DNA of 64,000 nucleotides from Haloplasmataceae bacterium (GCA_029240795.1 JARDZP010000003.1:32653-96652), one strand, 5' to 3'; positions 51,614 through 61,260 are shown, counted from the stretch's first letter. The notes: generated from the sequence alone by a model not told the origin. Translations and numbers: made by a program.

Positions 51614-52639
51614 ATGAGTATTATTAATGTGGGAATAGTTGGGACTGGTATATATATACCAGGAAAAAGAATGACTGCTCGTGAAATAGCAGATGCAACA
51701 AATGGTCTTTGGGCTGAAGAAGCAATTATTGAGAAACTCGGTATTATTGAAAAACCGATACCTAATAGTGAAGACGGAACTCAAGAAATGGCGGTTTATG
51801 CAGCGCTTGATTGTTTAAAAAATACTAATGTTGATTCAAAAGAAATAGATGTAATTCTATGTATAGGTGAAGAATGGAAAGAATATCCACTAACAACATC
51901 AGCATTATACATTCAATGTAAAATCGGAGCTGAAAATGCTTGGGGAATTGATGTGCAAAATCGCTGCTGTACAACCGTAACAGCTATGAAAATGGCTAAA
52001 GATATGTTAATTGCCGATCCAGAAATTAATACAATTATGATTGTTGGTGGATATCGTAACGGTGATTTTGTAGATTATAGTGATAAAAATATGTCAATGA
52101 TGTATAACTTATCAGCAGGAGCGGGTGCCATTATTTTAAAGAAAAATTATAATCGTAATGTACTGTTAGGTTCTCATATTATAGCTGATGGAACACTATC
52201 ACGTGCGGCTGGAGTAGAAATTGGTGGTACCGCTAATCCAATTACAAATGAAAACTATAATGTAGCATATAAATCTTTAAGATTATTAGATCCTACATAC
52301 ATGAAAGAACGTTTAAACCAAGTTTCATTACCTAATTGGTATAAGTGTATTGATGAAGCATTCAGAAAATCAAATATCGCTAAAAGTGAATTGGGATATT
52401 TAGCAATCTTACATTTTAAAAGGTCACAACATTTAGCAATGCTTAAAGAATTAGGATTAACTGAAGATCAAGCAATTTATCTTGAAAAGTACGGACATAT
52501 GGGTCAAGTAGATCAAATATTATCCATTCATTTAGCCTTACAACTTGGTAAAATTAAAGATGGAACGGTTGTAAGTATGATTGCTGCAGGTATTGGTTAT
52601 GTATGGGCAGCAAATGTGATTAAATGGGGTGAGGTATAA
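51614..52639 (+). CDS. KAS III-like condensing enzyme with altered triad
   Basis: This 341-residue protein has the thiolase fold of 3-oxoacyl-ACP synthase III: IVGTGIYIPGKRMT at the N-terminus, Cys118 in DVQNRCCTTVTAM and the His in LAILHFKRS. The third catalytic residue, normally Asn in a GNTSAAS motif, is His in YGHMGQVDQ. It therefore is not ordinary FabH. In this operon it might cleave or form a beta-keto bond on an acyl-CoA, but that is conjecture. AAGGAGG precedes the ATG at 51614, and its stop overlaps the next start by a base. Confidence 0.75.
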   Translation: MSIINVGIVGTGIYIPGKRMTAREIADATNGLWAEEAIIEKLGIIEKPIPNSEDGTQEMAVYAALDCLKNTNVDSKEIDVILCIGEEWKEYPLTTSALYIQCKIGAENAWGIDVQNRCCTTVTAMKMAKDMLIADPEINTIMIVGGYRNGDFVDYSDKNMSMMYNLSAGAGAIILKKNYNRNVLLGSHIIADGTLSRAAGVEIGGTANPITNENYNVAYKSLRLLDPTYMKERLNQVSLPNWYKCIDEAFRKSNIAKSELGYLAILHFKRSQHLAMLKELGLTEDQAIYLEKYGHMGQVDQILSIHLALQLGKIKDGTVVSMIAAGIGYVWAANVIKWGEV

Positions 52640-53514
52640 TGGAGTCCTTCTTAAGAATGATTTTTAGTGGAATTGAAACAGGTAGTTTTTATGCTTTAGC
52701 TGCTTTAGGGATAATCATTATATTTAGAACATCAATTACAACAAACTTTGCTCAAGGTGTTATCGGTATGTTTAATGCTTTTATGGCAACAGAATTTTAT
52801 TATCGCTTTGGTTATAGTACAGTTGAGTCAATCATACTAGCAATAGTAACCTCAATAATTATGGGGATATTAATAGATATTTTGATTATTCGTCATGCTA
52901 GAAAAGTAAATCCGGTAAGTAAGCAAATTATTACATTAGGTCTTATCATGATCATTATGGGAATTACTCCAATGATATTTGGAACAACGAACAGGGATTT
53001 AAAAAGAATTATCCCATCTGGTCAAATAGATTTTGGTTCATTACATATCTCTTATAATTCGATATTAAATATAATTTTAGTTTTTATAATAATGTTTGTA
53101 TTGTTTATTGTACTACAATATACGAAGTGGGGATTAGCAGTTCGAGTAACTGCATCAAACGAGTATACAGCGAGACTTATGGGTGTTCCAACCAAAATGG
53201 TAACAATGATTATTTGGGCTTTAGCTGCATCGTTATCAACACTTGCTTCTATTATGTTAGCACCCAGTAATAGTGTAGAAGTCAATATGATGGGCGGAGT
53301 ACAAGTCAATGCATTAATTGCTTGTGTACTTGGTGGATTTCAAACATTTTACGGTCCGGTAATCGCTGCCTATATAATAGGTATAAGTAGTAATCTAATC
53401 GTCTTTTATATATCAGATACGTGGGGAGAACCTATATTATATATTTTTATCTTGATTTTTATCTTAATAAAACCAAATGGTTTAATAGGTAAAAAATTAG
53501 TTAAGAAAGTTTAG
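52639..53514 (+). CDS. branched-chain amino-acid-type ABC permease LivH
   Basis: This 291-residue permease of the HAAT family has GIETGSFYALAALGIIIIFR, NFAQGVIGMF and the ASNEYTARLMGVP loop. It forms a dimer with LivM. Position in a C4-acid/CoA operon suggests that its substrate is not necessarily an amino acid; HAAT systems are also known for amides, aromatic acids and other small organic solutes. Confidence 0.93.
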   Translation: MESFLRMIFSGIETGSFYALAALGIIIIFRTSITTNFAQGVIGMFNAFMATEFYYRFGYSTVESIILAIVTSIIMGILIDILIIRHARKVNPVSKQIITLGLIMIIMGITPMIFGTTNRDLKRIIPSGQIDFGSLHISYNSILNIILVFIIMFVLFIVLQYTKWGLAVRVTASNEYTARLMGVPTKMVTMIIWALAASLSTLASIMLAPSNSVEVNMMGGVQVNALIACVLGGFQTFYGPVIAAYIIGISSNLIVFYISDTWGEPILYIFILIFILIKPNGLIGKKLVKKV

Positions 53515-53522
53515 GTGATATT

Positions 53523-54554
53523 GTGGCAATAATTAGTAAAAAAATAATAAAAGATATATTTTTTAAGACCTCTAATATACTTCCTAAACCCTATGTTAAC
53601 TATTTACTTTTTGGAATCATTTTAGTTATTCTTCCTTATATAGTTAATGGTTCTACTTTACTGACTATAGGCTCAGTTATTGTATATGCGATTGCTGCTT
53701 TAGGGTTAAATTTACTTTTAGGATATTCTGGACTTATATCATTAGGTACAGCTGGATTTATGGGACTTAGCTCCTATTTTGCCAGTTATTTAACAAAAGA
53801 TTTAAACTTTCCATTTTTTGCTTCTTTATTAATTTCAGTATTTATACCAGTTATTCTTGGATTACTTGTTGGTTTAGTTTCATTAAGAATAGAAGGTTAT
53901 TATTTAGCAATAGCTACATTAGCAGTTGCAGAAATATTAAGACGTATCTTCGAAAAGTTTATTGCATTTACAGGTGGTTATGTAGGTAAAACGGCTGATT
54001 ACCCAAATATTTTAAATGTTTTTATGTTAGATCGTGAAGGAACATATATAATCCTTGTAATATTTTTAATAGTTATCATGATACTTACCCATAATTTAAT
54101 TCAGTCACCTACAGGCAGAGCCTTATTGACTATGCGTGGAAGTGATGCAGCGGCACAAGCAATGGGTATTGATATTTTAAAATATCGTCTCATCGCATTT
54201 GCTTTAGCTACCTTATATGCGTCTATCGCAGGCGTATTATATGTTCATTTTAATGAATTAACCTATCCGACAATATGGAATTTAGGACTTTCACTCAATA
54301 TATTAGCAATCATCATTATAGGCGGGATCAGGTCCATTAGTGGTACTGTTTTAGGTGCATTTGTTGTATATTCATTCAGTGATTTGATTCTAAAAGAAAT
54401 TCCTTTTATAGGAGAAATCCCAGGTCTATCAAATATTATCTTTGGAGTATTAATCATTGTCATAATTTTATTTTATCCACAAGGATTAATTCAAATTTTT
54501 AAAAATATACTTAAATCAATTTTTATAAGAAAGGATGTCAAGGCAAGTGAGTAA
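53523..54554 (+). CDS. ABC permease LivM
   Basis: This 343-residue partner permease has the family motifs GLNLLLGYSGLISLGTAGFM and SDAAAQAMGIDILKYRLIAF, with about eight to ten helices. The start is GTG, preceded by AGGTGATA. The ATPase gene LivG overlaps its 3' end by 20 bases. Confidence 0.92.
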   Translation: MAIISKKIIKDIFFKTSNILPKPYVNYLLFGIILVILPYIVNGSTLLTIGSVIVYAIAALGLNLLLGYSGLISLGTAGFMGLSSYFASYLTKDLNFPFFASLLISVFIPVILGLLVGLVSLRIEGYYLAIATLAVAEILRRIFEKFIAFTGGYVGKTADYPNILNVFMLDREGTYIILVIFLIVIMILTHNLIQSPTGRALLTMRGSDAAAQAMGIDILKYRLIAFALATLYASIAGVLYVHFNELTYPTIWNLGLSLNILAIIIIGGIRSISGTVLGAFVVYSFSDLILKEIPFIGEIPGLSNIIFGVLIIVIILFYPQGLIQIFKNILKSIFIRKDVKASE

Positions 54555-55368
54555 AAAAGCTATTGTGGTAAATAAAGAATTATCTAATGATATAGTATTG
54601 CAAGTAGATAACTTATCAATAGCATTTGGTGGACTTAAAGCTGTTGATAACCTATCTTTTAATATTAAGAAAAATGAAATTTTTGGGTTAATAGGACCAA
54701 ACGGTGCGGGTAAAACAACTGTTTTCAATTGTATAACACAGTTTTATCGTCCAAATAACGGTGAGGTTTATTTTAGAACTAAGAGAGATAAGGTTGTAAA
54801 TTTAGTGGGTCGACCTGTTTATCGAATAATTAGACTTGGATTAGTTAGAACATTTCAAAATGTTGAGCTAATAAGAGAATTATCTGTGCTAGATAATCTG
54901 CTTGTGGGTGCACATATAAAATATAAAACAGGTTTCATTTCTCATATGTTAAAAACTAAAAAAGCAAGAAAAGAAGAACTTGATAATCGTAAAAAAGCTA
55001 TTGAAGTTTTAAAATATTTAGGTATTGATCATCTTAAAGATTTTTTAGCTGCAGGACTTTCTTATGGAATACTTAAGAGAGTAGAATTGGGAAGAGCATT
55101 AATGAGCGATCCTAATTTATTAATATTAGATGAACCAGCTGCAGGTTTAAATGAAACAGAAACAGAACAATTAGCAGAAACAATCAGAAAAATTCGTGAT
55201 GATTTTAACAGTTCGATCTTGTTAGTAGAACATGATATGCGATTAGTAATGAATATTTGTGATAGAATATGTGCTATTTCTTTTGGAAAGTTACTAGCAA
55301 TAGGAACTCCGAAAGAAATTCAATCAAATAAAAATGTACAAGAAGCTTATCTTGGAAAGGATGATTAA
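54535..55368 (+). CDS. ABC ATPase LivG
   Basis: This 277-residue ATPase has Walker A (GPNGAGKTTVFN), the LivG-specific RTFQNVELIRELSVLDNLLVG, signature LSYGILKRVELGRAL (a YG variant common in LivG), Walker B (LLILDEPAAGLNETE) and VEHDMRLV. A GTG at 54547 is an alternative start. It is followed two bases later by LivF. Confidence 0.95.
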   Translation: MSRQVSKKAIVVNKELSNDIVLQVDNLSIAFGGLKAVDNLSFNIKKNEIFGLIGPNGAGKTTVFNCITQFYRPNNGEVYFRTKRDKVVNLVGRPVYRIIRLGLVRTFQNVELIRELSVLDNLLVGAHIKYKTGFISHMLKTKKARKEELDNRKKAIEVLKYLGIDHLKDFLAAGLSYGILKRVELGRALMSDPNLLILDEPAAGLNETETEQLAETIRKIRDDFNSSILLVEHDMRLVMNICDRICAISFGKLLAIGTPKEIQSNKNVQEAYLGKDD

Positions 55369-55370
55369 AA

Positions 55371-56090
55371 ATGAGTAATGTTATACTTTCCGTTAAAGAT
55401 TTGAGAGTAAATTATGGTAGTATTCAAGCATTAAAGGGGGTCAATCTTGAAATAAAAGAAGGTCAAGTTGTAGCGTTACTAGGTGCAAATGGAGCAGGTA
55501 AAACAACAACATTAAGAACGCTATCTGGTTTGATTGAAGCAACAAGTGGAGAAATTGAATTTGATGGTCAAATTATTAGTAGATTACCAGCGGAAAAAAT
55601 TACTAAGTTAGGTATTAGTCAATCTCCAGAAGGAAGAGCAATTTTCCGTGATTTGACTGTAGAGGAAAATTTAAAAGTTGGTGCTTTTACAGTTAAAAAT
55701 TATATCCAGTATAATAATTTTGAAAGAGTATATAAATACTTTCCAATATTATATGAACGCAAAAAACAAGTTGCATCAACCCTTTCGGGTGGAGAACAAC
55801 AAATGTTGGCTATTGGACGCTCATTAATGGCAAGTCCAAGGTTATTGTTATTAGATGAGCCATCTTTGGGACTAGCTCCAATTATCGTGAAAAATATCTT
55901 TGAGATTATCAATGAGATTAAAAAAGAAGGAACCACAGTTCTGATTGTTGAGCAAAATGCGTTGCAAACATTAAAGATTGCTGATTATGCCTATGTTCTT
56001 GAAATTGGTGAAATTAAAACAGAAGGAAAAGCTAAGGATTTAATTAATGATCCTAATCTAATTGAAGCCTATTTAGGGGGAAGAAAATAA
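55371..56090 (+). CDS. ABC ATPase LivF
   Basis: This 239-residue second ATPase has Walker A (GANGAGKTTTLR), the signature LSGGEQQMLAIGRSLM, Walker B (LLLLDEPSLGLAP) and EQNALQTLKI, all typical of LivF. It pairs with LivG to drive the LivHM permease. Confidence 0.96.
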   Translation: MSNVILSVKDLRVNYGSIQALKGVNLEIKEGQVVALLGANGAGKTTTLRTLSGLIEATSGEIEFDGQIISRLPAEKITKLGISQSPEGRAIFRDLTVEENLKVGAFTVKNYIQYNNFERVYKYFPILYERKKQVASTLSGGEQQMLAIGRSLMASPRLLLLDEPSLGLAPIIVKNIFEIINEIKKEGTTVLIVEQNALQTLKIADYAYVLEIGEIKTEGKAKDLINDPNLIEAYLGGRK

Positions 56091-56139
56091 GTAATAATCT
56101 ACGAAAAGTAGTTATTAAATAAATTATGGAGGAAAAAGT

Positions 56140-57501
56140 ATGAGAAAAATATCATTATATAGTTTAATTATGTTAACTATTTTAGTATTAGTTGGATGTA
56201 ATAAAACTACTGTTTCTGAAACAGAAAATAATTATGTTCAAGGTATAACAGCTACAGAAATTAAAGTTGGTAACTGTGCTGCTACATCAGGAGCTGGAGC
56301 TACAATTGGTATACCATTCAATGCAGGTATTCAAGCCTACTTCGATATGGTAAATGATGCTGGTGGAGTAAATGGTAGAACTATTAATTTTGTTCACGAA
56401 GATGATGAATTTGATCCAGCAAAAGGTAAACAATGTGTCGAAGATATGATGAATGATGAGAAAATATTTGCTCTAGTTGGACATTTTGGAACACCAACGA
56501 TCGCAGCTACATTAGATGATGTTAAGGAAAAAGGGATTCCTGTAGTTTATTTTGCCAGTGGATTAGCATCTTTATATAATGAAAATGCAACTGGTGAAGA
56601 TCGTGGAATTTATCCTGTACAACCTATCTATGTTATGGAAGGTCGTTTAATTGTTGCTCGTGCGGTAGCTGAATATGATTCTAAAAAAATAGGTGCTATC
56701 TACACAAGTGATGATGCAGGTACAGATATGATCACTGGTATTAGAAACCAAGTGAACAAACTAGGAGATGAATACACTTTAGTTGAACAACAAGTAACTC
56801 CTGGTGCTTCAGACTATAGTGCTGCAGTTGCTAAAATGAAACAAGAGGGTGTAGATGTTGTTATAGTAGCAACTATTCAAGCATCATTCACTCCAATTGT
56901 TAAAGAATTAGCAAAACAAAATGTAAATAAACCAGCATTTACTTCTTATATTAATGCAGATGGTACATTAATTGGATTAGTAAAAGATGACGTAGGAACA
57001 AAATTCCCAATTTATGCAAACGCGTGGGTTGACGTATCTGATACAAATGCAGTAACATTATTTGCAACTGAAATAGTAGAGTCATCTGGTGTTCCGTTAT
57101 ATGCTGCAAATGCATTTTCTATGGCAGGTTGGATTGCAGGACATTATTTTATTGAAGGTTTAAAAAATGTTGATGGTGATTTAACTTGGACTTCATACAT
57201 GGATGGTATTGAAAGTGAACCAATTAAAAATCCATTCGGTGGTCAAATAGATTACTCTAATGGAAAACGTTTAGGTACACAAGAAATGTCTTTGCTAAAA
57301 ATGGATGTTACAACATCAACATGGGCAGCACATAAACCAATCGCAAATCTAGAATCAATCTTAGGGGACACAGATTTAGGTTTAGATGAAGATAAATCAT
57401 CACTTGGATTATATTATGTAATTGGTGGAGTAGTATTAGTTGTTGTTGTGGCAGGTATTGTATACTTTGTTGTTAAATCAAAACGTCGTGACGAAGAGTA
57501 A
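56140..57501 (+). CDS. Liv-type binding lipoprotein with C-terminal membrane anchor
   Basis: This 453-residue binding protein has a lipobox (Cys20 in LVGC) and a periplasmic-binding-protein type I domain (ITATEIKVGNCAATSGAGAT, VGHFGTPTIAATLDDVKEKG, KKIGAIYTSDDAGTDMITG). Unusually a hydrophobic helix near residues 424-446 followed by KSKRRDEE adds a second membrane anchor at the C-terminus. It should deliver the substrate to LivHM. GGAGG precedes the start. A UUCG-capped stem-loop lies after the stop. Confidence 0.9.
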   Translation: MRKISLYSLIMLTILVLVGCNKTTVSETENNYVQGITATEIKVGNCAATSGAGATIGIPFNAGIQAYFDMVNDAGGVNGRTINFVHEDDEFDPAKGKQCVEDMMNDEKIFALVGHFGTPTIAATLDDVKEKGIPVVYFASGLASLYNENATGEDRGIYPVQPIYVMEGRLIVARAVAEYDSKKIGAIYTSDDAGTDMITGIRNQVNKLGDEYTLVEQQVTPGASDYSAAVAKMKQEGVDVVIVATIQASFTPIVKELAKQNVNKPAFTSYINADGTLIGLVKDDVGTKFPIYANAWVDVSDTNAVTLFATEIVESSGVPLYAANAFSMAGWIAGHYFIEGLKNVDGDLTWTSYMDGIESEPIKNPFGGQIDYSNGKRLGTQEMSLLKMDVTTSTWAAHKPIANLESILGDTDLGLDEDKSSLGLYYVIGGVVLVVVVAGIVYFVVKSKRRDEE

Positions 57502-57513
57502 AATATATTAAAA

Positions 57514-57546
57514 ACTATATAGGGGAGGTTCGCCTTCCCTTATAGT
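57514..57546 (+). other. UUCG stem-loop 3' of binding-protein gene, no U-tract
   Basis: ACTATATAGGGGAGG and CCTTCCCTTATAGT pair around a TTCG loop, with one bulge and one G-T pair. No T-run follows. Like the stem-loop after the first binding-protein gene at 3363, it may stabilise the upstream message and lower expression of the next genes. Confidence 0.65.
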
Positions 57547-57569
57547 AATTATGATGGGATGTGATTTTT

Positions 57570-58883
57570 ATGGATTATAAAGATAAATTAATTACAGTTG
57601 AAAAAGCACTAAGTATGGTTAAAACGAATGATGTTATTGTAACAGGACTTGGTTCAGCCGAAGCTAGAGCTTTTATGTCACAACTACATACAATAGCGGA
57701 TCGTGTAAAAAATGTTACTACTACTACGTGTTTACCAATGATTAATTCGGAATATTTTGTGAATCCTGCTTTTAAAGATTCTTTTAAAATGGCTGGTTGG
57801 TTTTATACTGGTCCATTAAGAAAGGCACACATGAATGGATCTATTTCATTTATCCCTAATCACTTACACTTAGCGGGGATCAAACGGATTCATCATATTA
57901 AACCAAATATCTATATAGGTAATGCGACAATGCCAGATAAACATGGTTATGTATCCTTATCTTTAAGTAATACATATGAAAAAAGAATGATTGACGCTGC
58001 CGATTTAGTAATTTTAGAAATTAATCCAAAATTACCAAGGACCTTTGGTGATGTTGAATTACATATAAATGATATTGATTATTTGATTGAGACTGATTAT
58101 GATATTCCAGTATTACCAGATATAGAACCCAATGAAAAAGATTTAAAAATTGGTCAAATTATTGCCGATTATATTAATGATGGTGATTGTATCCAATTAG
58201 GTATAGGGGGTATTCCTAATGCGGTAGCTGCATCGTTAATGAATAAAAAAGATTTAGGTGTTCATACTGAAATGTTAACAACTGGTCTTATGAAACTTGC
58301 TAAAGCTGGTGTCATAACAGGTAAAAATAAAACAATTAATAAAGGGAAAATGGTTGCTACTTTTGCCTTAGGTACACGTGAACTCTATGATTTCCTTGAT
58401 AATAATCCCTCAGTAGCGATATTAGATGGACATTATGTAAATGATCCATGTACAATTGGTCAAAATGATAATCAGGTATCCATTAATACGACTATTGAAG
58501 TCGATTTAGTTGGACAATGTGCCTCAGAAACGATTGGACATGTACAGTTTAGTGGTACAGGAGGTCAAGCAGATACTGCGATTGGTGCTCAAAATTCTAA
58601 AAATGGTCGTTCCTTTATCGCATTATATTCAACAGCACTCGTTAAAAATCCTGAGACAGGTGAACGTGAAGAAATTTCAAAAATTGTTCCAACTTTAAAA
58701 CCAGGGGCTGTTGTATCCTTGTCGCGTAGTGATGTGGATTATGTTGTAACTGAATATGGTGTAGCCGCATTAAGAGGTACTTCGGTCGCTGAACGTGTTG
58801 AAAGATTAATAGCTATTGCTCATCCTAAGTTTAGAGATGATTTAAGAATGCAAGCAAAGGAATTATATTTCATTTTTGATTAA
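57570..58883 (+). CDS. acetyl-CoA hydrolase/CoA-transferase family, copy 1
   Basis: This 437-residue enzyme belongs to the family of 4-hydroxybutyrate and butyryl-CoA:acetate CoA-transferases. Seen motifs: GIGGIPNAVAASL, HTEMLTTGLMKLAKAGVI, FSGTGGQADTAIGAQ and YVVTEYGVAALRG. It would move CoA between acetate and another short acid. It starts MDYKDKLITVEKALSMV, parallel to the second copy; the upstream GTG at 57561 is ignored. Followed 9 bases later by a hydrolase gene. Confidence 0.88.
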   Translation: MDYKDKLITVEKALSMVKTNDVIVTGLGSAEARAFMSQLHTIADRVKNVTTTTCLPMINSEYFVNPAFKDSFKMAGWFYTGPLRKAHMNGSISFIPNHLHLAGIKRIHHIKPNIYIGNATMPDKHGYVSLSLSNTYEKRMIDAADLVILEINPKLPRTFGDVELHINDIDYLIETDYDIPVLPDIEPNEKDLKIGQIIADYINDGDCIQLGIGGIPNAVAASLMNKKDLGVHTEMLTTGLMKLAKAGVITGKNKTINKGKMVATFALGTRELYDFLDNNPSVAILDGHYVNDPCTIGQNDNQVSINTTIEVDLVGQCASETIGHVQFSGTGGQADTAIGAQNSKNGRSFIALYSTALVKNPETGEREEISKIVPTLKPGAVVSLSRSDVDYVVTEYGVAALRGTSVAERVERLIAIAHPKFRDDLRMQAKELYFIFD

Positions 58884-58892
58884 GGAGGAAAT

Positions 58893-59708
58893 ATGTCAGA
58901 GTTTAACTTTAATAATCATAAAGTTTATTATGAAGTCCATGGTGAAGGAGCTCCATTATTAATTTTAAATGGAATTATGATGTCTACCTCTAGTTGGAAA
59001 TTATTTTTAAATTCATTTACTAAGTATAATCAATTAATTTTAGTCGATTTCTTTGATCAAGGCAGATCAGATAAACTAGATATTGATTATAAACAAGATT
59101 TACAAGTTGATTTGGTGAATGAATTGTTAAATCATTTAAATGTTGATAAAGTTAATTTGGTTGGTATTTCATACGGTGCTGAAGTCGCTATACAATTTAC
59201 AATTAAATATCAAAATCGTCTAAATAAATTAACATTATTTAACGGTGCTGCTTATACATCACCTTGGTTACACGATATCGGCAGAGGTTGGGTTGAAACA
59301 GCTAGGACTTATAATCCAAGAGCCTTTTATAAGATTACTATACCAATCATTTATTCTCCTGAATTTTATAATAATAATCTTAATTGGATGAGAAGACGGG
59401 AAGAAATACTTATTCCTATGTTTAACCAAACATTTTTAGATGCTATGGTCCGATTAATTGAAAGTTCTGAAGGTTATGATCTTCGTAATCAAATAAAAGA
59501 AATAAAAGTACCAACATTAATTGTTGGTTGTGAAAATGACTATTTGGTACCACTACATGAACAAAAATTCTTACATCAAGAAATAAGAACATCTGAATTA
59601 GTTATATTACCAAATTGTGGTCATGCATCTATGTATGAACGACCAGCCCTATTTATTAGCTTAGTTAATGGATTTATTAATGGTAATATTGATGTTAGTG
59701 TTTTATAG
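58893..59708 (+). CDS. alpha/beta hydrolase
   Basis: This 271-residue alpha/beta hydrolase has ILNGIMMSTSSW, nucleophile Ser in VGISYGAEVAIQF, Asp in GCENDYLVP and His in NCGHASMYE. The DFFDQGRSD segment precedes the helical region. It is distinct from the PhaZ-like hydrolase upstream and could be a thioesterase or oligoester hydrolase for the same pathway. AAGGAGG precedes the start. Confidence 0.85.
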   Translation: MSEFNFNNHKVYYEVHGEGAPLLILNGIMMSTSSWKLFLNSFTKYNQLILVDFFDQGRSDKLDIDYKQDLQVDLVNELLNHLNVDKVNLVGISYGAEVAIQFTIKYQNRLNKLTLFNGAAYTSPWLHDIGRGWVETARTYNPRAFYKITIPIIYSPEFYNNNLNWMRRREEILIPMFNQTFLDAMVRLIESSEGYDLRNQIKEIKVPTLIVGCENDYLVPLHEQKFLHQEIRTSELVILPNCGHASMYERPALFISLVNGFINGNIDVSVL

Positions 59709-59721
59709 AGATCGTTTACTT

Positions 59722-59754
59722 AGGTTACTAACGAGTTATAGTTGGTAACCTTTT
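59722..59754 (+). terminator. intrinsic terminator between hydrolase and second CoA-transferase
   Basis: AGGTTACTAAC (59722-59732) pairs with GTTGGTAACCT (59741-59751), one G-T pair, 8-base loop, then T-run. Confidence 0.78.
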
Positions 59755-59902
59755 GATATTTATAAATTTTATTTGATATTCAAATATATTGATGTACAAA
59801 GTAATTACATTGTAGTATAATACGTTTATAAAAGTTTGCATCGTGAATAGGGTTTTATACAAAATTACCTATTTTCTATAGTGTTATACAGGGAGTGTAT
59901 TT

Positions 59903-61213
59903 ATGGATTACAAAAATAAATTAATTACAGTAGAACAAGCATTAAGTATGGTTAAATCTGATGATGTGATAGTTACAGGCTTAGGCGCAGCTGAAGCGAG
60001 ATTGTTTATGTCTAAACTTCATACGATAGCAAATCGTGTTAAGAATGTAACTACTACAACCTGTCTACCGATACTTAATGCAGAGTATTTTATGAATCCA
60101 GCCTATAAGGATTCATTTAAATTGACAGGTTGGTTTTATACAGGACCCATTAGAAAAGCTCAAATGAATGGAAATGTTTCATTTATACCAAATCACCTTC
60201 ATTTATTTAGTAAAAATCGGTTTTTCAACACTAAACCTAATATTTTTGTAGGTAATGCGACAATGCCTGATAAACATGGATATGTGTCATTATCTTTAAG
60301 TAATACATACGAAAAAAGAATGATTGAAGTAGCCGATTTAGTTATCATCGAAATTAATCCAAAACTACCTCGGACTTTTGGTGAGAATGAGTTACATATA
60401 AATGATATTGATTATATGATTGAAACAGATTATGATATTCCCGAAGTAACTGATGTAGAACCAAATGAAAAAGATCTACAAATTGGTTCTTTAATAGCCG
60501 GTTACATCAATGATGGTGATTGCATTCAATTAGGAATTGGTGGTATACCCAATGCGGTGACTGCATCATTATTTAATAAAAAAGATTTAGGTGTTCATAC
60601 CGAAATGCTAACTACAGGCTTTATGAAGCTTGCTAAAGCAGGTGTCATAACTGGGAAAAAGAAAACAATTAATAAAGGGAAAATGGTAGCAACATTTGCT
60701 TTTGGTACCCGAGAACTTTATGAATTCCTAGATAATAATCCTGCCGTTGCGTTTTTAGATGGTCATTATGTGAATGATCCCTACACAATTGGTCAAAATG
60801 ATAATATGGTATCTATTAATACTACAATTGAAGTCGATTTAACCGGACAATGTGCATCGGAATCGATCGGTCATGTACAGTTTAGTGGTACAGGAGGACA
60901 AGCAGATACCGCCATTGGAGCACAAAGAGCCAAAAATGGGCGTTCTTTTATCGCTTTATATTCAACCGCGCTTGTTAAAAATCCAGAAACGGGTGAACGG
61001 GAAGAGATTTCCAAAATTGTTCCCATGTTAAAACCAGGCGCGGCAGTTTCATTGTCACGTAATGATGTTGATTATGTCGTAACAGAGTATGGAGTTGCTG
61101 CATTAAGAGGTACTAGCGTCGAAGAACGTGTTGAAAAGCTAATTACGATTGCTCATCCTAAATTTAGAGATGAATTAAGAAGACTTGCTAGAGAACTTAA
61201 TTATATAAATTAA
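59903..61213 (+). CDS. acetyl-CoA hydrolase/CoA-transferase family, copy 2
   Basis: This 436-residue enzyme is a close paralogue of the one at 57570: the two share long runs such as the GNATMPDKHGYVSLSLSNTY and HVQFSGTGGQADTAIGAQ segments. Differences concentrate near residues 100-115 and a few substrate-pocket positions (GLMKL versus GFMKL, FALGTRELYD versus FAFGTRELYE). It lies after a terminator with its own ribosome site (AGGGAGTG), so it can be expressed separately and may favour a different acid. Confidence 0.9.
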   Translation: MDYKNKLITVEQALSMVKSDDVIVTGLGAAEARLFMSKLHTIANRVKNVTTTTCLPILNAEYFMNPAYKDSFKLTGWFYTGPIRKAQMNGNVSFIPNHLHLFSKNRFFNTKPNIFVGNATMPDKHGYVSLSLSNTYEKRMIEVADLVIIEINPKLPRTFGENELHINDIDYMIETDYDIPEVTDVEPNEKDLQIGSLIAGYINDGDCIQLGIGGIPNAVTASLFNKKDLGVHTEMLTTGFMKLAKAGVITGKKKTINKGKMVATFAFGTRELYEFLDNNPAVAFLDGHYVNDPYTIGQNDNMVSINTTIEVDLTGQCASESIGHVQFSGTGGQADTAIGAQRAKNGRSFIALYSTALVKNPETGEREEISKIVPMLKPGAAVSLSRNDVDYVVTEYGVAALRGTSVEERVEKLITIAHPKFRDELRRLARELNYIN

Positions 61214-61225
61214 TATATTTTATTA

Positions 61226-61260
61226 AATAACACTTTGTTAAAAGACAAGGTGTTATTTTT
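61226..61260 (+). terminator. intrinsic terminator after CoA-transferase 2
   Basis: AATAACACTTTG (61226-61237) pairs with CAAGGTGTTATT (61246-61257), one G-T pair, followed by T-run. Ends the CoA locus. Confidence 0.87.
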
